Of a stretch of 64,000 nt of DNA, positions 46,268 through 54,723 are shown piece by piece. How positions within the stretch are numbered: position 1 is the first letter of the stretch; each line of letters begins with the position of its first letter. A program made the translations under genes and the position numbers. Origin of the DNA: Actinomycetota bacterium. GTDB taxonomy: Bacteria > Actinomycetota > Actinomycetes > Actinomycetales > Microbacteriaceae. Under the pieces are notes generated by a model. It did no database searches and was not told the DNA's origin. It saw nothing but the letters and a program-made list of their open reading frames with translations. The stretch covers positions 62,001-126,000 of the forward strand of contig CANFSP010000003.1 in NCBI GenBank assembly GCA_947449765.1, given 5' to 3'.

Positions 46268-46277
46268 GGATCATCAC
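46252..46277. repeat. 13-base tandem duplication over a stop codon
   Basis: Two direct copies of ACTGAGGATCATC, followed by a partial third (ACTGAGGAG), span the end of the 81-residue gene. The stop falls at the copy junction. It looks like a slippage duplication. Confidence 0.7.
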
Positions 46278-46315
46278 TGAGGAGTCCGTGGGTGCGGTCT
46301 CCTGAAGAAATCGCG

Positions 46316-47704
46316 CTACGGAGTGGTGTTGAGTTCGTTAACGAGTTGCGCGGCGATTCCGGTGTAGCTCTGAGGCGTAAGGTGCGCTAATCGCAGTTTT
46401 GCCGCATCACCAATCTCGAGACCGGCCACAAATGACGCGAGGTCTTCAGCACTGACCCGTTTGCCGCGAGTCAGCTCTTTGAGCAGGGCATAGGGATCCG
46501 AGATGGTTGACCTCCCGGCGACAACCTCAGCTCTGATTACTGTTTGGATGGCCTCCCCAAGGACCTCCCAATTCATGTCCAGATCCGCGCTCAACAGGTT
46601 GCGATCCAAATCGATTTCACCGAGACCTCGAAGGATGTTGTCAAGAGCAAGAAGCGAATGCCCCAGACCAACGCCGATGTTTCGCTGCGTCGTCGAGTCG
46701 GTCAAGTCGCGTTGAAGCCGAGAAGTCACCAAGGTGGATGCTAAAGAATCAAGCACTGCGCACGAAAGTTCAAGATTCGCTTCAGCATTTTCAAATCGAA
46801 TGGGATTGATTTTGTGTGGCATGGTGGAGGAACCAGTGGCCCCCGCCTGAGGGATCTGTCGAAAATAACCCATCGAGATGTAAGTCCAGATGTCTGTTGC
46901 GACATTGTGCAGGATTCGATTGGCATGTGAGATGCGCCCATAAAGTTCGGCTTGCCAGTCATGGGACTCAATTTGTGTGGTCAGGGGATTGTGGCTTAGA
47001 CCGAGACTCGTCACAAAAGCGCGGCTGAGTGAGAGCCAGTCTTGGTCGGGATCCGCAACGACGTGGGCTGAAAAAGTCCCCGTGGCGCCACTGAATTTAG
47101 CAAGAAACTCCACTCCGTCGAGTTGACGAACGATGCGTGACAAGCGGTGGGCATAAACAGCAAATTCTTTGCCCATGGTGGTGGGTGTCGCGGGTTGCCC
47201 ATGGGTGCGGGCGAGCATCGCATCATCCGCGAAATTGCTGGCCAGACTGGCAAGTTTGTCGATGACCCTCTGAAAGGCAGGGAGCCAGACTCGAGTTACC
47301 GCATCCCGCACGATGAGCGCATAGGAGGTGTTGTTGATGTCCTCACTAGTGCAGGCGAAGTGGGTTAACTCGGCGATGCGTTCGAGCCCCAATTCGGACA
47401 ACTTATCCCGAACAAGGTACTCAACCGCCTTGACGTCATGCCGGGTTACCACTTCATAAGCTGCCAAGGCATCTATTTCGGGCTGACCAAAATTCGCGAC
47501 AAATGACCGGAGGCGTGCCACGTCGTCTGGAGTCAACGGGGTGGAACCAGCGAACGAACGCTCAGTGAGAAAAATAAGCCACTCAATTTCGACATGAACA
47601 CGTGCACGGTTCAAACCTGCCTCAGAGAGGTACTCCCCCAATTCAACGACACTTGCGTGGTAGCGACCGTCGAGAGGACTCAGAACCTGTGGTGGGAGTG
47701 TCAT
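46316..47704 (-). CDS. purB: adenylosuccinate lyase
   Basis: Catalyses two fumarate-releasing steps of purine synthesis; 462 residues. The start is ATG 47704 with GGAG upstream, matching the family start LSPLDGRY. Signature GSSTMPHKINP with the catalytic Ser loop is present, as are THFACTSEDINN and ARTHGQPATPTTMGKE. Length is usual for the E. coli-like form. Its start codon overlaps the possible ATG of the divergent small gene at 47703. Confidence 0.96.
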   Translation of the reverse strand: MTLPPQVLSPLDGRYHASVVELGEYLSEAGLNRARVHVEIEWLIFLTERSFAGSTPLTPDDVARLRSFVANFGQPEIDALAAYEVVTRHDVKAVEYLVRDKLSELGLERIAELTHFACTSEDINNTSYALIVRDAVTRVWLPAFQRVIDKLASLASNFADDAMLARTHGQPATPTTMGKEFAVYAHRLSRIVRQLDGVEFLAKFSGATGTFSAHVVADPDQDWLSLSRAFVTSLGLSHNPLTTQIESHDWQAELYGRISHANRILHNVATDIWTYISMGYFRQIPQAGATGSSTMPHKINPIRFENAEANLELSCAVLDSLASTLVTSRLQRDLTDSTTQRNIGVGLGHSLLALDNILRGLGEIDLDRNLLSADLDMNWEVLGEAIQTVIRAEVVAGRSTISDPYALLKELTRGKRVSAEDLASFVAGLEIGDAAKLRLAHLTPQSYTGIAAQLVNELNTTP

Positions 47705-47993
47705 GACTCCATTCTCCCAAACCTCGTTGCAGTTATGCACAAAGGTGAAAAGCGAAGGTGTGTCCACCGATCTCTGGCAAGTCGGTCTCAACACTGCAGA
47801 AATCGACATCATGTGGAACATGCTGGAACAACTGTTGCGCGACCAGATGGCCTTCATTGCCCGTGAACTTTTGCGGCTTACACAGGAGACAACCAGCTCA
47901 GATCTTGCAGGACCCCTCGTGCAGTCTCTGCTCACACAAGCGGCACGTGACCTGAGCGATGCAGCGTTCCTGTGCACGACTCATGAATCTTGA
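47703..47993 (+). CDS. small helical protein upstream of hydrolase (WXG100-like?)
   Basis: A predicted 96-residue protein. ATG 47703 has GGGAG four bases upstream but overlaps the divergent purB start (shared TCATGA); GTG 47745 or GTG 47760 (77 residues) are alternatives. From residue 20 on the sequence is almost wholly helical (VSTDLWQVGLNTAEIDIMWN, then two amphipathic helices), with size and helical hairpin layout like WXG100 proteins, although no true WXG motif is present. It overlaps the next gene by 11 bases. Function is unknown. Confidence 0.55.
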   Translation: MTPFSQTSLQLCTKVKSEGVSTDLWQVGLNTAEIDIMWNMLEQLLRDQMAFIARELLRLTQETTSSDLAGPLVQSLLTQAARDLSDAAFLCTTHES

Positions 47994-49059
47994 GATATCG
48001 ACAACGCAGTACCAGGCCATCGCACATAGAATCCAACCTCTGGTCGTCTCGTGCAATGCCTGGCTCCTTGAGGCTCGAGCTGCAGCGAGTTACTCGCAAT
48101 CGGGGATTCACGAACGCTTGGATATCTCGATTCAGCTCGTCGCGAGGGTTACCGACCGACTTGAGCGGTGCATCCACGATCTCATCGCACTTGCGAAAGA
48201 GTATGACGATCACGAGAGTACTGCTCAACAACAGTGGGCGGCCGTCGCGCTTCTCGGCTTAGCGTCGCCGTTCGGACTTGCCGTGATTGGTCTCGTTGGG
48301 GGCGTGGGTCATGCTGTAATCAGACAACCCACTGCCCGCGCAACAGTGAGTGTTCATCGAGACCGCTGGGAGACGCTGGAAGCGCCACAGAGTTACGGTG
48401 ACGTCCTATCTCGAATTCCGCAGGGAGACGACCAAATTCGTATTGACTGCATCGACACGGGTGGAGAACCCATTTATGTGGTGTACATTTCGGGCACGCG
48501 CGATTTCTCTTTGCTCGCCCGTACACAACCATGGGACATGACAAGTAACGTTGCTGCCATCACGGGCGCTGAGCCCTCCGCAAGTGAGCGAGCAGTGCGG
48601 GAGGCCATGGCACAAGCTGGAATTGCTGAAGGTGCACGAGTCATGCTGGTAGGTCATTCACAGGGCGGGCTCATTGCCTCCCGTATTGCCCAGTCTCGCG
48701 ATTTTGAGGTTACGGATCTCGTGCTCGCTGGCTCACCAACGCGAGGATTCGAAATCGACCCGAAAGTAAGGGTGACTCAAATCGAGCACACGAATGATCC
48801 CATTCCGATGTTGAGTGGCGTGGCCGTTGCGACGTCGGCACTCACTGTGCGCACCTTTTCCGCCAACTCCGCGGGTTCGGGACTGATGAGTGCTCATGAT
48901 GTGAAAGCGTATGCCGAGACGGCACGAGAAATGGACCGGAGTGGCAACCCTGCACTAAAACAACGAAAAACCGCGATTTTTGGCGAGCTCGAATCTCGCC
49001 AGACGGATACTCAATGGTTCAGGGCAGAGCGCAACACGGCAGTCCGTGCACCCGGATAA
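47983..49059 (+). CDS. alpha/beta hydrolase with N-terminal helical domain and membrane segment
   Basis: A 358-residue protein from ATG 47983. Residues 1-80 are helical, resembling the WXG100/LXG-type leader of the preceding small protein. A hydrophobic segment occupies about 86-113 (LLGLASPFGLAVIGLVGGVGHAVI). The hydrolase domain has the nucleophile elbow VGHSQGG with S226, probable acid D272 (EHTNDPIPM) and H305 (MSAHDVKAYA). No signal peptide is seen. The design suggests a membrane-associated or specialised-secretion esterase, but no secretion genes are nearby. Confidence 0.75.
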   Translation: MNLEISTTQYQAIAHRIQPLVVSCNAWLLEARAAASYSQSGIHERLDISIQLVARVTDRLERCIHDLIALAKEYDDHESTAQQQWAAVALLGLASPFGLAVIGLVGGVGHAVIRQPTARATVSVHRDRWETLEAPQSYGDVLSRIPQGDDQIRIDCIDTGGEPIYVVYISGTRDFSLLARTQPWDMTSNVAAITGAEPSASERAVREAMAQAGIAEGARVMLVGHSQGGLIASRIAQSRDFEVTDLVLAGSPTRGFEIDPKVRVTQIEHTNDPIPMLSGVAVATSALTVRTFSANSAGSGLMSAHDVKAYAETAREMDRSGNPALKQRKTAIFGELESRQTDTQWFRAERNTAVRAPG

Positions 49060-49120
49060 CGTTGGCGCCCACCAGACGGGGGCTGACCATAACAAGTGAG
49101 CGTTTCGGTCGCGACGCGTC

Positions 49121-49507
49121 TCAGCGCTTGAGTGGACGGAGAACCAGGCCGAGAATCCACGAGACCAGGCTGAGGACGATGGCTCCCCAGAAACCATCCC
49201 AGAAGGTGGAGACGTGCAAGCCGAATTGCAGAACCGTTCCTAGCCAAGACATCAGGAGGAGGAGAAGCGCATTGACAACAAGAGCCAAGATACCGAGGGT
49301 CAGGATGTAGAGCGGGAACGCCAGAAACCGGATAACTCGCCCGATCGTCCCGTTGACCACACCAAAGATGATGGCTGTGATGACGAGGGTCACGATAAAC
49401 ATCGGAGTCGACTGTTGCAAGGGCACAATGCTTACGCCGGCCACAACCAGCGTGGTAAACCACAGGGCGAGCGCGTTGACAACCGTTGAAATCACAAAAT
49501 TTCGCAT
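49121..49507 (-). CDS. phage holin family (YvlD-like) membrane protein
   Basis: A 128-residue protein with four hydrophobic segments spaced evenly (about 7-27, 36-52, 63-89, 105-123). It contains VNGTIGRVIRFLAFPLYILTLG, the hallmark of the PF04020 holin-4/YvlD family. Such proteins are common chromosomal genes and not evidence of a prophage. Function is unclear. It ends in basic LRPLKR. Divergent from the E1alpha gene with 37 bases between the starts. Confidence 0.88.
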   Translation of the reverse strand: MRNFVISTVVNALALWFTTLVVAGVSIVPLQQSTPMFIVTLVITAIIFGVVNGTIGRVIRFLAFPLYILTLGILALVVNALLLLLMSWLGTVLQFGLHVSTFWDGFWGAIVLSLVSWILGLVLRPLKR

Positions 49508-49520
49508 GACTGAATCATGC
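49504..49520. promoter_or_regulatory. inverted repeat between the holin-like gene and E1alpha
   Basis: GCATGA and TCATGC flank CTGAA, a 17-base inverted repeat overlapping the first codons of the minus-strand gene and about 25 bases before the E1alpha GTG. It could be an operator for the divergent pair. Confidence 0.35.
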
Positions 49521-49544
49521 CATAGTGCTTGATAGGTTAGGAAC

Positions 49545-50681
49545 GTGGCTGAACAAAAGACAGAGCCGATGGTCCAACTGCTTGGCGCGGATGGCGCCTT
49601 CGCCCCGACCGCAGCGGCTGAAGAGTTTGTGCCCTATTTCGACAAACTTACCGAGGCCGATTGGAAGAAGTTCTACCGAGACATGGTTGTCATCCGTCGG
49701 TTTGACGCTGAAGCCATCAACCTCCAACGCCAAGGACAGCTTGCGCTCTGGGTTCCGAGTCATGGTCAAGAGGGCGCGCAAGTTGGTTCGGCGTACGGCG
49801 CCGCCATGCACGATCATGTCTTTCCGGCATATCGGGAGCACGCGATCGCCATGATTCGAGGTCTTGACATGGTCGACCTCATCAAGCAGTTCAAGGGGCT
49901 CTCACACGGCGGATGGGATTTCCGAAACCCAGAGCTTCACAATCTTCACATTTACACGTTGGTGATTGGATCTCAGGCGCTTCACGCCACCGGATACGCT
50001 ATGGGAATTGCCTTTGACGGAAAGTACGCCACCGGCAATCGTGACAAAGATGAAGCCGTCATTGTCTACTTTGGCGACGGCGCCACGAGTCAAGGTGATG
50101 TAAGCGAAGCTTTTGTATTCGCTGCAAGCTATCAAACCCCACAAGTTTTCTTCATTCAAAACAATCACTGGGCGATTTCGGTTCCGGTGAGTGTGCAAGC
50201 GCGCGTCCCGCTGTATCGCCGGGGTGAAGGGTTTGGAATCCCCGGCACTCAGGTTGATGGCAACGATGTTTTTGCCAGTTACGCGGTGACCGCGAAACTG
50301 ATGGACGACGCGAGGTCGGGACGAGGGCCTGCGCTCATTGAGGCTCACACCTACCGCATCGGTGCGCACACCTCGAGTGACGACCCCACGAAGTATCGCA
50401 ACGAGAGCGAACTCGACGAATGGATCGCAAAAGATCCCATTTCGAGACTTGAAGCTTTTTTGCGCGATAAGGGTGCCGAAAACTCCTTCTTTGAGGGGGT
50501 CACCGAGGAAGCTGCCGATTTCGCTGCGGACGTGAGAAAACGGACTCTGGAATTAACCGGCCTCGACCCAATGCAGCTTTTTGAGAAGGCCTATACCGAA
50601 CCTCACCCGCGAATGCGCGAGCAGTCACAGTGGCTCGCACAATACGAAGCGTCGTTTGGTGATGACGGGGGTCTCGCATGA
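49545..50681 (+). CDS. pdhA: thiamine pyrophosphate-dependent 2-oxoacid dehydrogenase E1 alpha subunit
   Basis: A 378-residue E1alpha of a pyruvate or branched-chain 2-oxoacid dehydrogenase complex, GTG start 49545. The TPP motif is complete (FGDGATSQGDVSEAFVFAASYQTPQVFFIQNNHWAIS). RRFDAEAINLQRQGQLALWVPSHGQEGAQVG and YRIGAHTSSDDPTKYR are also typical. The substrate is more likely branched-chain 2-oxoacids or pyruvate; sequence alone does not decide. The stop overlaps the E1beta start (ATGA). Confidence 0.92.
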   Translation: MAEQKTEPMVQLLGADGAFAPTAAAEEFVPYFDKLTEADWKKFYRDMVVIRRFDAEAINLQRQGQLALWVPSHGQEGAQVGSAYGAAMHDHVFPAYREHAIAMIRGLDMVDLIKQFKGLSHGGWDFRNPELHNLHIYTLVIGSQALHATGYAMGIAFDGKYATGNRDKDEAVIVYFGDGATSQGDVSEAFVFAASYQTPQVFFIQNNHWAISVPVSVQARVPLYRRGEGFGIPGTQVDGNDVFASYAVTAKLMDDARSGRGPALIEAHTYRIGAHTSSDDPTKYRNESELDEWIAKDPISRLEAFLRDKGAENSFFEGVTEEAADFAADVRKRTLELTGLDPMQLFEKAYTEPHPRMREQSQWLAQYEASFGDDGGLA

Positions 50682-51658
50682 CCATCGAAAACATGCCAAT
50701 GGTCAAGGCCATCAACGCAGGCCTTCGAGCCGCGCTCGCCAAAGACGATCGAGTGCTTCTCATGGGAGAAGACATAGGCACCCTTGGTGGTGTGTTCAGA
50801 GTCACAGAGGGTTTGAAGAACGAATTTGGAAGCAACCGGGTTTTAGATACGCCGCTTGCCGAGTCAGCAATTGTCGGAACCGCTATTGGACTGGCCATGC
50901 GCGGCTATCGTCCGGTTTGCGAAATACAGTTTGACGGGTTCATTTATCCTGCCTTCGATCAAATTACGAGCCAGCTCGCCAAGATGACATCTCGTCACGA
51001 GGGAGAACTCCCCATGCCTGTCGTCATCCGCGTTCCCTATGGTGGTCACATTGGTGCTGTCGAGCATCACCAGGAGAGCAACGAGGCTTACTTTGCGCAC
51101 ACCGCGGGCCTTCGGTTGGTTAGTCCCAGTAATCCCCATGATGCGTATTGGATGATTCAAGAGGCCATTGAGTCACAAGATCCCGTGCTCTTCTTCGAAC
51201 CAAAGAGTCGGTATTGGCCAAAAGGCGACGTCAACCTCTCGGCAAACGATATTCCGCTTCACGCCAGCCGTATTGCGCGAACCGGAACTGATGTCACCCT
51301 GATCGGGCACGGGGCGATGGTGAGTGTCTTGCTTCAGGCTGCCGAGATTGCGCAGGAGGAGGGCACCAGTGTCGAAGTGGTGGACCTCAGGTCCCTTTCT
51401 CCGGTGGATTACGGACCCATTCTTGACTCGGTGCGAAAAACAGGTCGCGCCGTCGTCGCTCAAGAAGCTCCCCAGAATGTGAGCCTCGGCTCGGAGATTG
51501 CCGCGACCATAACGGAGCGCGCGTTCTATTCGCTCGAGGCCCCGGTCGTGCGAGTGTCCGGGTTTGATGTTCCGTTCCCTCCCGCCAAGCTCGAAACCAT
51601 TTATCTGCCCGATGCGGATCGAGTCTTGGATGCCGTTGACCGAGTGCTGAGCTACTAG
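50678..51658 (+). CDS. pdhB: 2-oxoacid dehydrogenase E1 beta subunit
   Basis: A 326-residue E1beta that completes the alpha2beta2 decarboxylase. It shows the transketolase-type N-terminus with LMGEDIGTLGGVFRVTEGL and VLDTPLAESAIVGTAIGLAMRGYRPVCEIQFDGFIYPAFDQI. The C-terminal part has the conserved LSPVDYGPILDSVRKTGRAVVAQE. Coupled to E1alpha by ATGA and nine bases ahead of E2. Confidence 0.95.
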   Translation: MTIENMPMVKAINAGLRAALAKDDRVLLMGEDIGTLGGVFRVTEGLKNEFGSNRVLDTPLAESAIVGTAIGLAMRGYRPVCEIQFDGFIYPAFDQITSQLAKMTSRHEGELPMPVVIRVPYGGHIGAVEHHQESNEAYFAHTAGLRLVSPSNPHDAYWMIQEAIESQDPVLFFEPKSRYWPKGDVNLSANDIPLHASRIARTGTDVTLIGHGAMVSVLLQAAEIAQEEGTSVEVVDLRSLSPVDYGPILDSVRKTGRAVVAQEAPQNVSLGSEIAATITERAFYSLEAPVVRVSGFDVPFPPAKLETIYLPDADRVLDAVDRVLSY

Positions 51659-51667
51659 GAGTCTGAC

Positions 51668-53077
51668 GTGAGTGTTTCAAAGTTTTATCTCCCTGATGTC
51701 GGTGAGGGCCTGACCGAGGCTGAAGTGGTCAGCTGGAAGGTGGCACCCGGCGAAACGGTGACAATCAATCAGATTTTGGTTGAAATCGAAACGGCAAAGT
51801 CTCTCGTCGAATTGCCGAGTCCCTTTGAAGGTGTCGTCGAAGAACTCCTGGTTCCCGAGGGAACCACGGTAGAGGTCGGCACCGCGATTATCACGATTTC
51901 AAGCGAAGGCCACTCTCAGATCACGTCGCCGACACCGACCCTGGCTCAAGCGGCAATGTCCAACGAGGTCGTAGTCATCGACGATGCAGAAACAACGAGC
52001 ACGTCTGTTGCTGAGGATGAGAGTTCTGGCGCCGTGCTTGTGGGCTACGGAGTGGCCGGACATGGGGTGACACGTCGCAGGCGTGGGCATGCCGCGGCAG
52101 CCCAGGCCGGCCACGCGGCGGCTCACGCCGAAGCCGCAGCCCAGGCGGCGGGTACCGAAAACGGTCCCACCTCCGGCCTCAAACGCGGAACGACCGTTGC
52201 ACCACTTTTGGATTCAGCGCCGGTTCTCGCTAAACCACCCATTCGTAAGCTGGCTAAGGACCTCGAGGTTGACCTTGCAACGGTAACCGGAACTGGTCTG
52301 CTCGGCGAGATTACCCGTGATGACGTGATTCGACACGCCTCGCAGGCGAGTGTTTTCCGAAACATCGTGACGCCTGAGCTGCCCGAGGAGCGGGAGGAGC
52401 GCATCCCGGTCAAGGGTGTTCGCAAGGCGATAGCCACCGCGATGACGCAGAGCGCATTTACGGCACCTCACGTGAGTGTGTTTGTGGATGTCGATGCAAC
52501 CCGAACTATGGAGTACATCAAGCGTCTGAAAAACTCACCCGACTTTGCTGGGGTGAAAGTATCTCCGCTGCTGATCATGGCCCGCGCCATTATCTGGGCG
52601 GTTCGGCGCAATCCGACGGTGAATGCGACATGGACCGACAAGGAAATCATTGTCAAGCACTTTGTGAACCTCGGTATCGCTGCAGCTACGCCACGGGGAC
52701 TCATCGTCCCTAACGTCAAAGAGGCTCAGGCCATGAGCCTGCGGGATTTGGCTCAAGCTCTCGAAAAACTCACCATTGATGCGCGTGACGGTAAGACACA
52801 GCCGAGCGATATGGCAAACGGAACGATAACCATCACCAACATTGGCGTGTTCGGGGTTGATACTGGAACACCAATTCTCAACCCTGGTGAGTGCGCGATT
52901 ATCGCGTTGGGAACCATCAAGCAGAAGCCGTGGGTAGTTGATGGCGAGGTTCGGGCTCGATATGTCACAACGGTCGGCGGAAGTTTCGATCATCGCGTGA
53001 TTGACGGAGACGTGGTCAGTCGATTCATCGCCGACGTCGCAAGCGTGCTTGAAGAGCCTGCTCTGCTGCTCGACTGA
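51668..53077 (+). CDS. pdhC: dihydrolipoamide acyltransferase (E2)
   Basis: A 469-residue E2 core enzyme, start GTG 51668. Residues 3-78 are one lipoyl domain with lipoylated K44 in [16 protein letters not shown] long linker (about 80-180) is rich in Ala and His ([19 protein letters not shown]). The peripheral subunit-binding domain is at about 187-222 ([19 protein letters not shown]). The catalytic domain ends with [11 protein letters not shown]442 and D446. No E3 (lpd) gene follows, so dihydrolipoamide dehydrogenase must be encoded elsewhere. Confidence 0.95.
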   Translation: MSVSKFYLPDVGEGLTEAEVVSWKVAPGETVTINQILVEIETAKSLVELPSPFEGVVEELLVPEGTTVEVGTAIITISSEGHSQITSPTPTLAQAAMSNEVVVIDDAETTSTSVAEDESSGAVLVGYGVAGHGVTRRRRGHAAAAQAGHAAAHAEAAAQAAGTENGPTSGLKRGTTVAPLLDSAPVLAKPPIRKLAKDLEVDLATVTGTGLLGEITRDDVIRHASQASVFRNIVTPELPEEREERIPVKGVRKAIATAMTQSAFTAPHVSVFVDVDATRTMEYIKRLKNSPDFAGVKVSPLLIMARAIIWAVRRNPTVNATWTDKEIIVKHFVNLGIAAATPRGLIVPNVKEAQAMSLRDLAQALEKLTIDARDGKTQPSDMANGTITITNIGVFGVDTGTPILNPGECAIIALGTIKQKPWVVDGEVRARYVTTVGGSFDHRVIDGDVVSRFIADVASVLEEPALLLD

Positions 53078-53100
53078 CGCATCGGACGCATCGGAGGCAA

Positions 53101-54705
53101 CTAGCTCGACTCCAAGACCGCCATCGCTGCGTTGTGCCCACCGATGCCACTAACGGCGCCACCACGTCGTGCACCGGAGCCGCAGACGAGGATACGTGGA
53201 TGTCGGGTTGCCACACCCCAGCGTTCGGCGGGACTTGCGAGTGAAGCGTCATCATCCAGCCACGGCCACGAAAGCGGTTGATGGAAGATGTTGCCACCTG
53301 TCATGTTGAGTGCGTGTTCGAGATCGAGGGTGGTCTTTCCTTCGATGCACGGCTGACCTTCGGCGTCAATCGCCACGCAATCCTCGATGGGCTCACCAAG
53401 CACACTGTTGAGTGAGCGAAGTACGCCAGAAACTAAGCGCTCCCGCATGGTGTCGTTATTTTCTTCGGTGACCAAGCTGTGCGGGGTATGCAAGCCAAAA
53501 ACCGTGAGTGTATGGAACCCCGCCGCGTGAAGCTCGGGGGAGAGGATGCTCGGGTCGGACAGTGAATGACAATAAATTTCACACGGAATTGTCTCGGGAA
53601 TCTCCCCGGATCGAGCTTGGTCAAAAGCCCGAGTCAGTTGCGAATAGGTTTCATTGATGTGGAACGTGCCACCAAAGGCCTGTTCTGGGGTTACCGAGGC
53701 ATCGGCGAGACGGGGCAAGCGCGTGAGAAGCAGATTGACCTTAATTTGCGCACCCTGCGGACGATGGTCTTTAGGCAGGTCCTCCTTCAGCAACTCCCCG
53801 AGGACCCATGGAGAAACGTTTGACAGGACCCATCGCGCAGTGATGACATGGTCCGAGGATTCCTGACTATCGCCATCCCCTATTCCAGGCTGACCGACCG
53901 TGAACTCGACCTCGTTGTCGTTGGGTCTAGGCGTGATTCGAGTCACTCGCGCACGGGTGACGAGTTCCGCACCGGCCTGTTTCGCCGCGCGAGCAAGTTC
54001 GCCGGAAACGGCTCCCATGCCGCCGACCGGTACATCCCAATTTCCGGTGCCACCGCCAATCACGTGATAGAGGAAGCACCTATTTTGATCGAGGGTCGCC
54101 GAGTGGGCATCCGCAAATGTTCCAATTATTCCGTCGGTAAACGCAACGCCACGCGCAATATCGCCTGCAATATCGGCCTCAATGACTTCACCGAGTGGTC
54201 GCTCGATGAATTCCCGCCACAGCGAATCGTCACGAACCAACGACCGAACCTCACTTTCGGTCAGCAAGGGCTCCGTCAGGGTCGGCCAGAGGGTCGACGC
54301 GAGAGCCGCAGTCTTGGCATAAAAACGCGAGAAACCCTCTGCGTCTGAAGCTTCGCCGATTCTGGAAAATGAGGATGCGGTCGCGGCTTCGTCCACGACG
54401 TCGACCAAAAGCCCGCGATCAGGCTGACCCGGGACGGGGGTATACGAGGAGTATCGGCGACGGGCAAGACGGATATTGAGGCCGAGATCGGCGATGATTC
54501 GGCCAGGGAGGAGCGAGACAAGATACGAGTACCGGGAAAGTTGGGCATCAATTCCGGCGAACGCTTGCGCGGAAACAGCAGCTCCACCGACCGTGTCGAG
54601 TTGTTCTAGCACGAGAACAGAGCGCCCCGATTTAGCGAGATATGCGGCGGCAGTGAGGCCGTTATGGCCTCCGCCAACGATGACAACGTCGTAGTTCGGG
54701 TTCAC
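53101..54705 (-). CDS. phytoene-dehydrogenase-like FAD-dependent oxidoreductase (PYROXD2/CrtI-like)
   Basis: A 534-residue flavoprotein from GTG 54705. N-terminal dinucleotide fold YDVVIVGGGHNGLTAAAYLAKSGRSVLVLE is preceded by three residues; longer starts would overlap the divergent transporter. A C-terminal conserved GSGARRGGAVSGIGGHNAA motif marks the NAD(P)/FAD-dependent amine oxidase/CrtI group. Unlike carotenoid desaturases, no crtB or crtE neighbour exists, so a carotenoid role is not supported. It contains HxLxxxxxN-type features of PYROXD2. Substrate unknown. Confidence 0.9.
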   Translation of the reverse strand: MNPNYDVVIVGGGHNGLTAAAYLAKSGRSVLVLEQLDTVGGAAVSAQAFAGIDAQLSRYSYLVSLLPGRIIADLGLNIRLARRRYSSYTPVPGQPDRGLLVDVVDEAATASSFSRIGEASDAEGFSRFYAKTAALASTLWPTLTEPLLTESEVRSLVRDDSLWREFIERPLGEVIEADIAGDIARGVAFTDGIIGTFADAHSATLDQNRCFLYHVIGGGTGNWDVPVGGMGAVSGELARAAKQAGAELVTRARVTRITPRPNDNEVEFTVGQPGIGDGDSQESSDHVITARWVLSNVSPWVLGELLKEDLPKDHRPQGAQIKVNLLLTRLPRLADASVTPEQAFGGTFHINETYSQLTRAFDQARSGEIPETIPCEIYCHSLSDPSILSPELHAAGFHTLTVFGLHTPHSLVTEENNDTMRERLVSGVLRSLNSVLGEPIEDCVAIDAEGQPCIEGKTTLDLEHALNMTGGNIFHQPLSWPWLDDDASLASPAERWGVATRHPRILVCGSGARRGGAVSGIGGHNAAMAVLESS

Positions 54706-54723
54706 TTGTGACACGATAGCGGG

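Noticed and set aside
49121-49507. Phage holin-like gene as sign of a prophage
   Set aside because: It belongs to the chromosomal YvlD-like family, with no other phage genes nearby.
53101-54705. Carotenoid biosynthesis locus
   Set aside because: The CrtI-like enzyme has no crtB, crtE or cyclase neighbour, and fits the PYROXD2-like group better.
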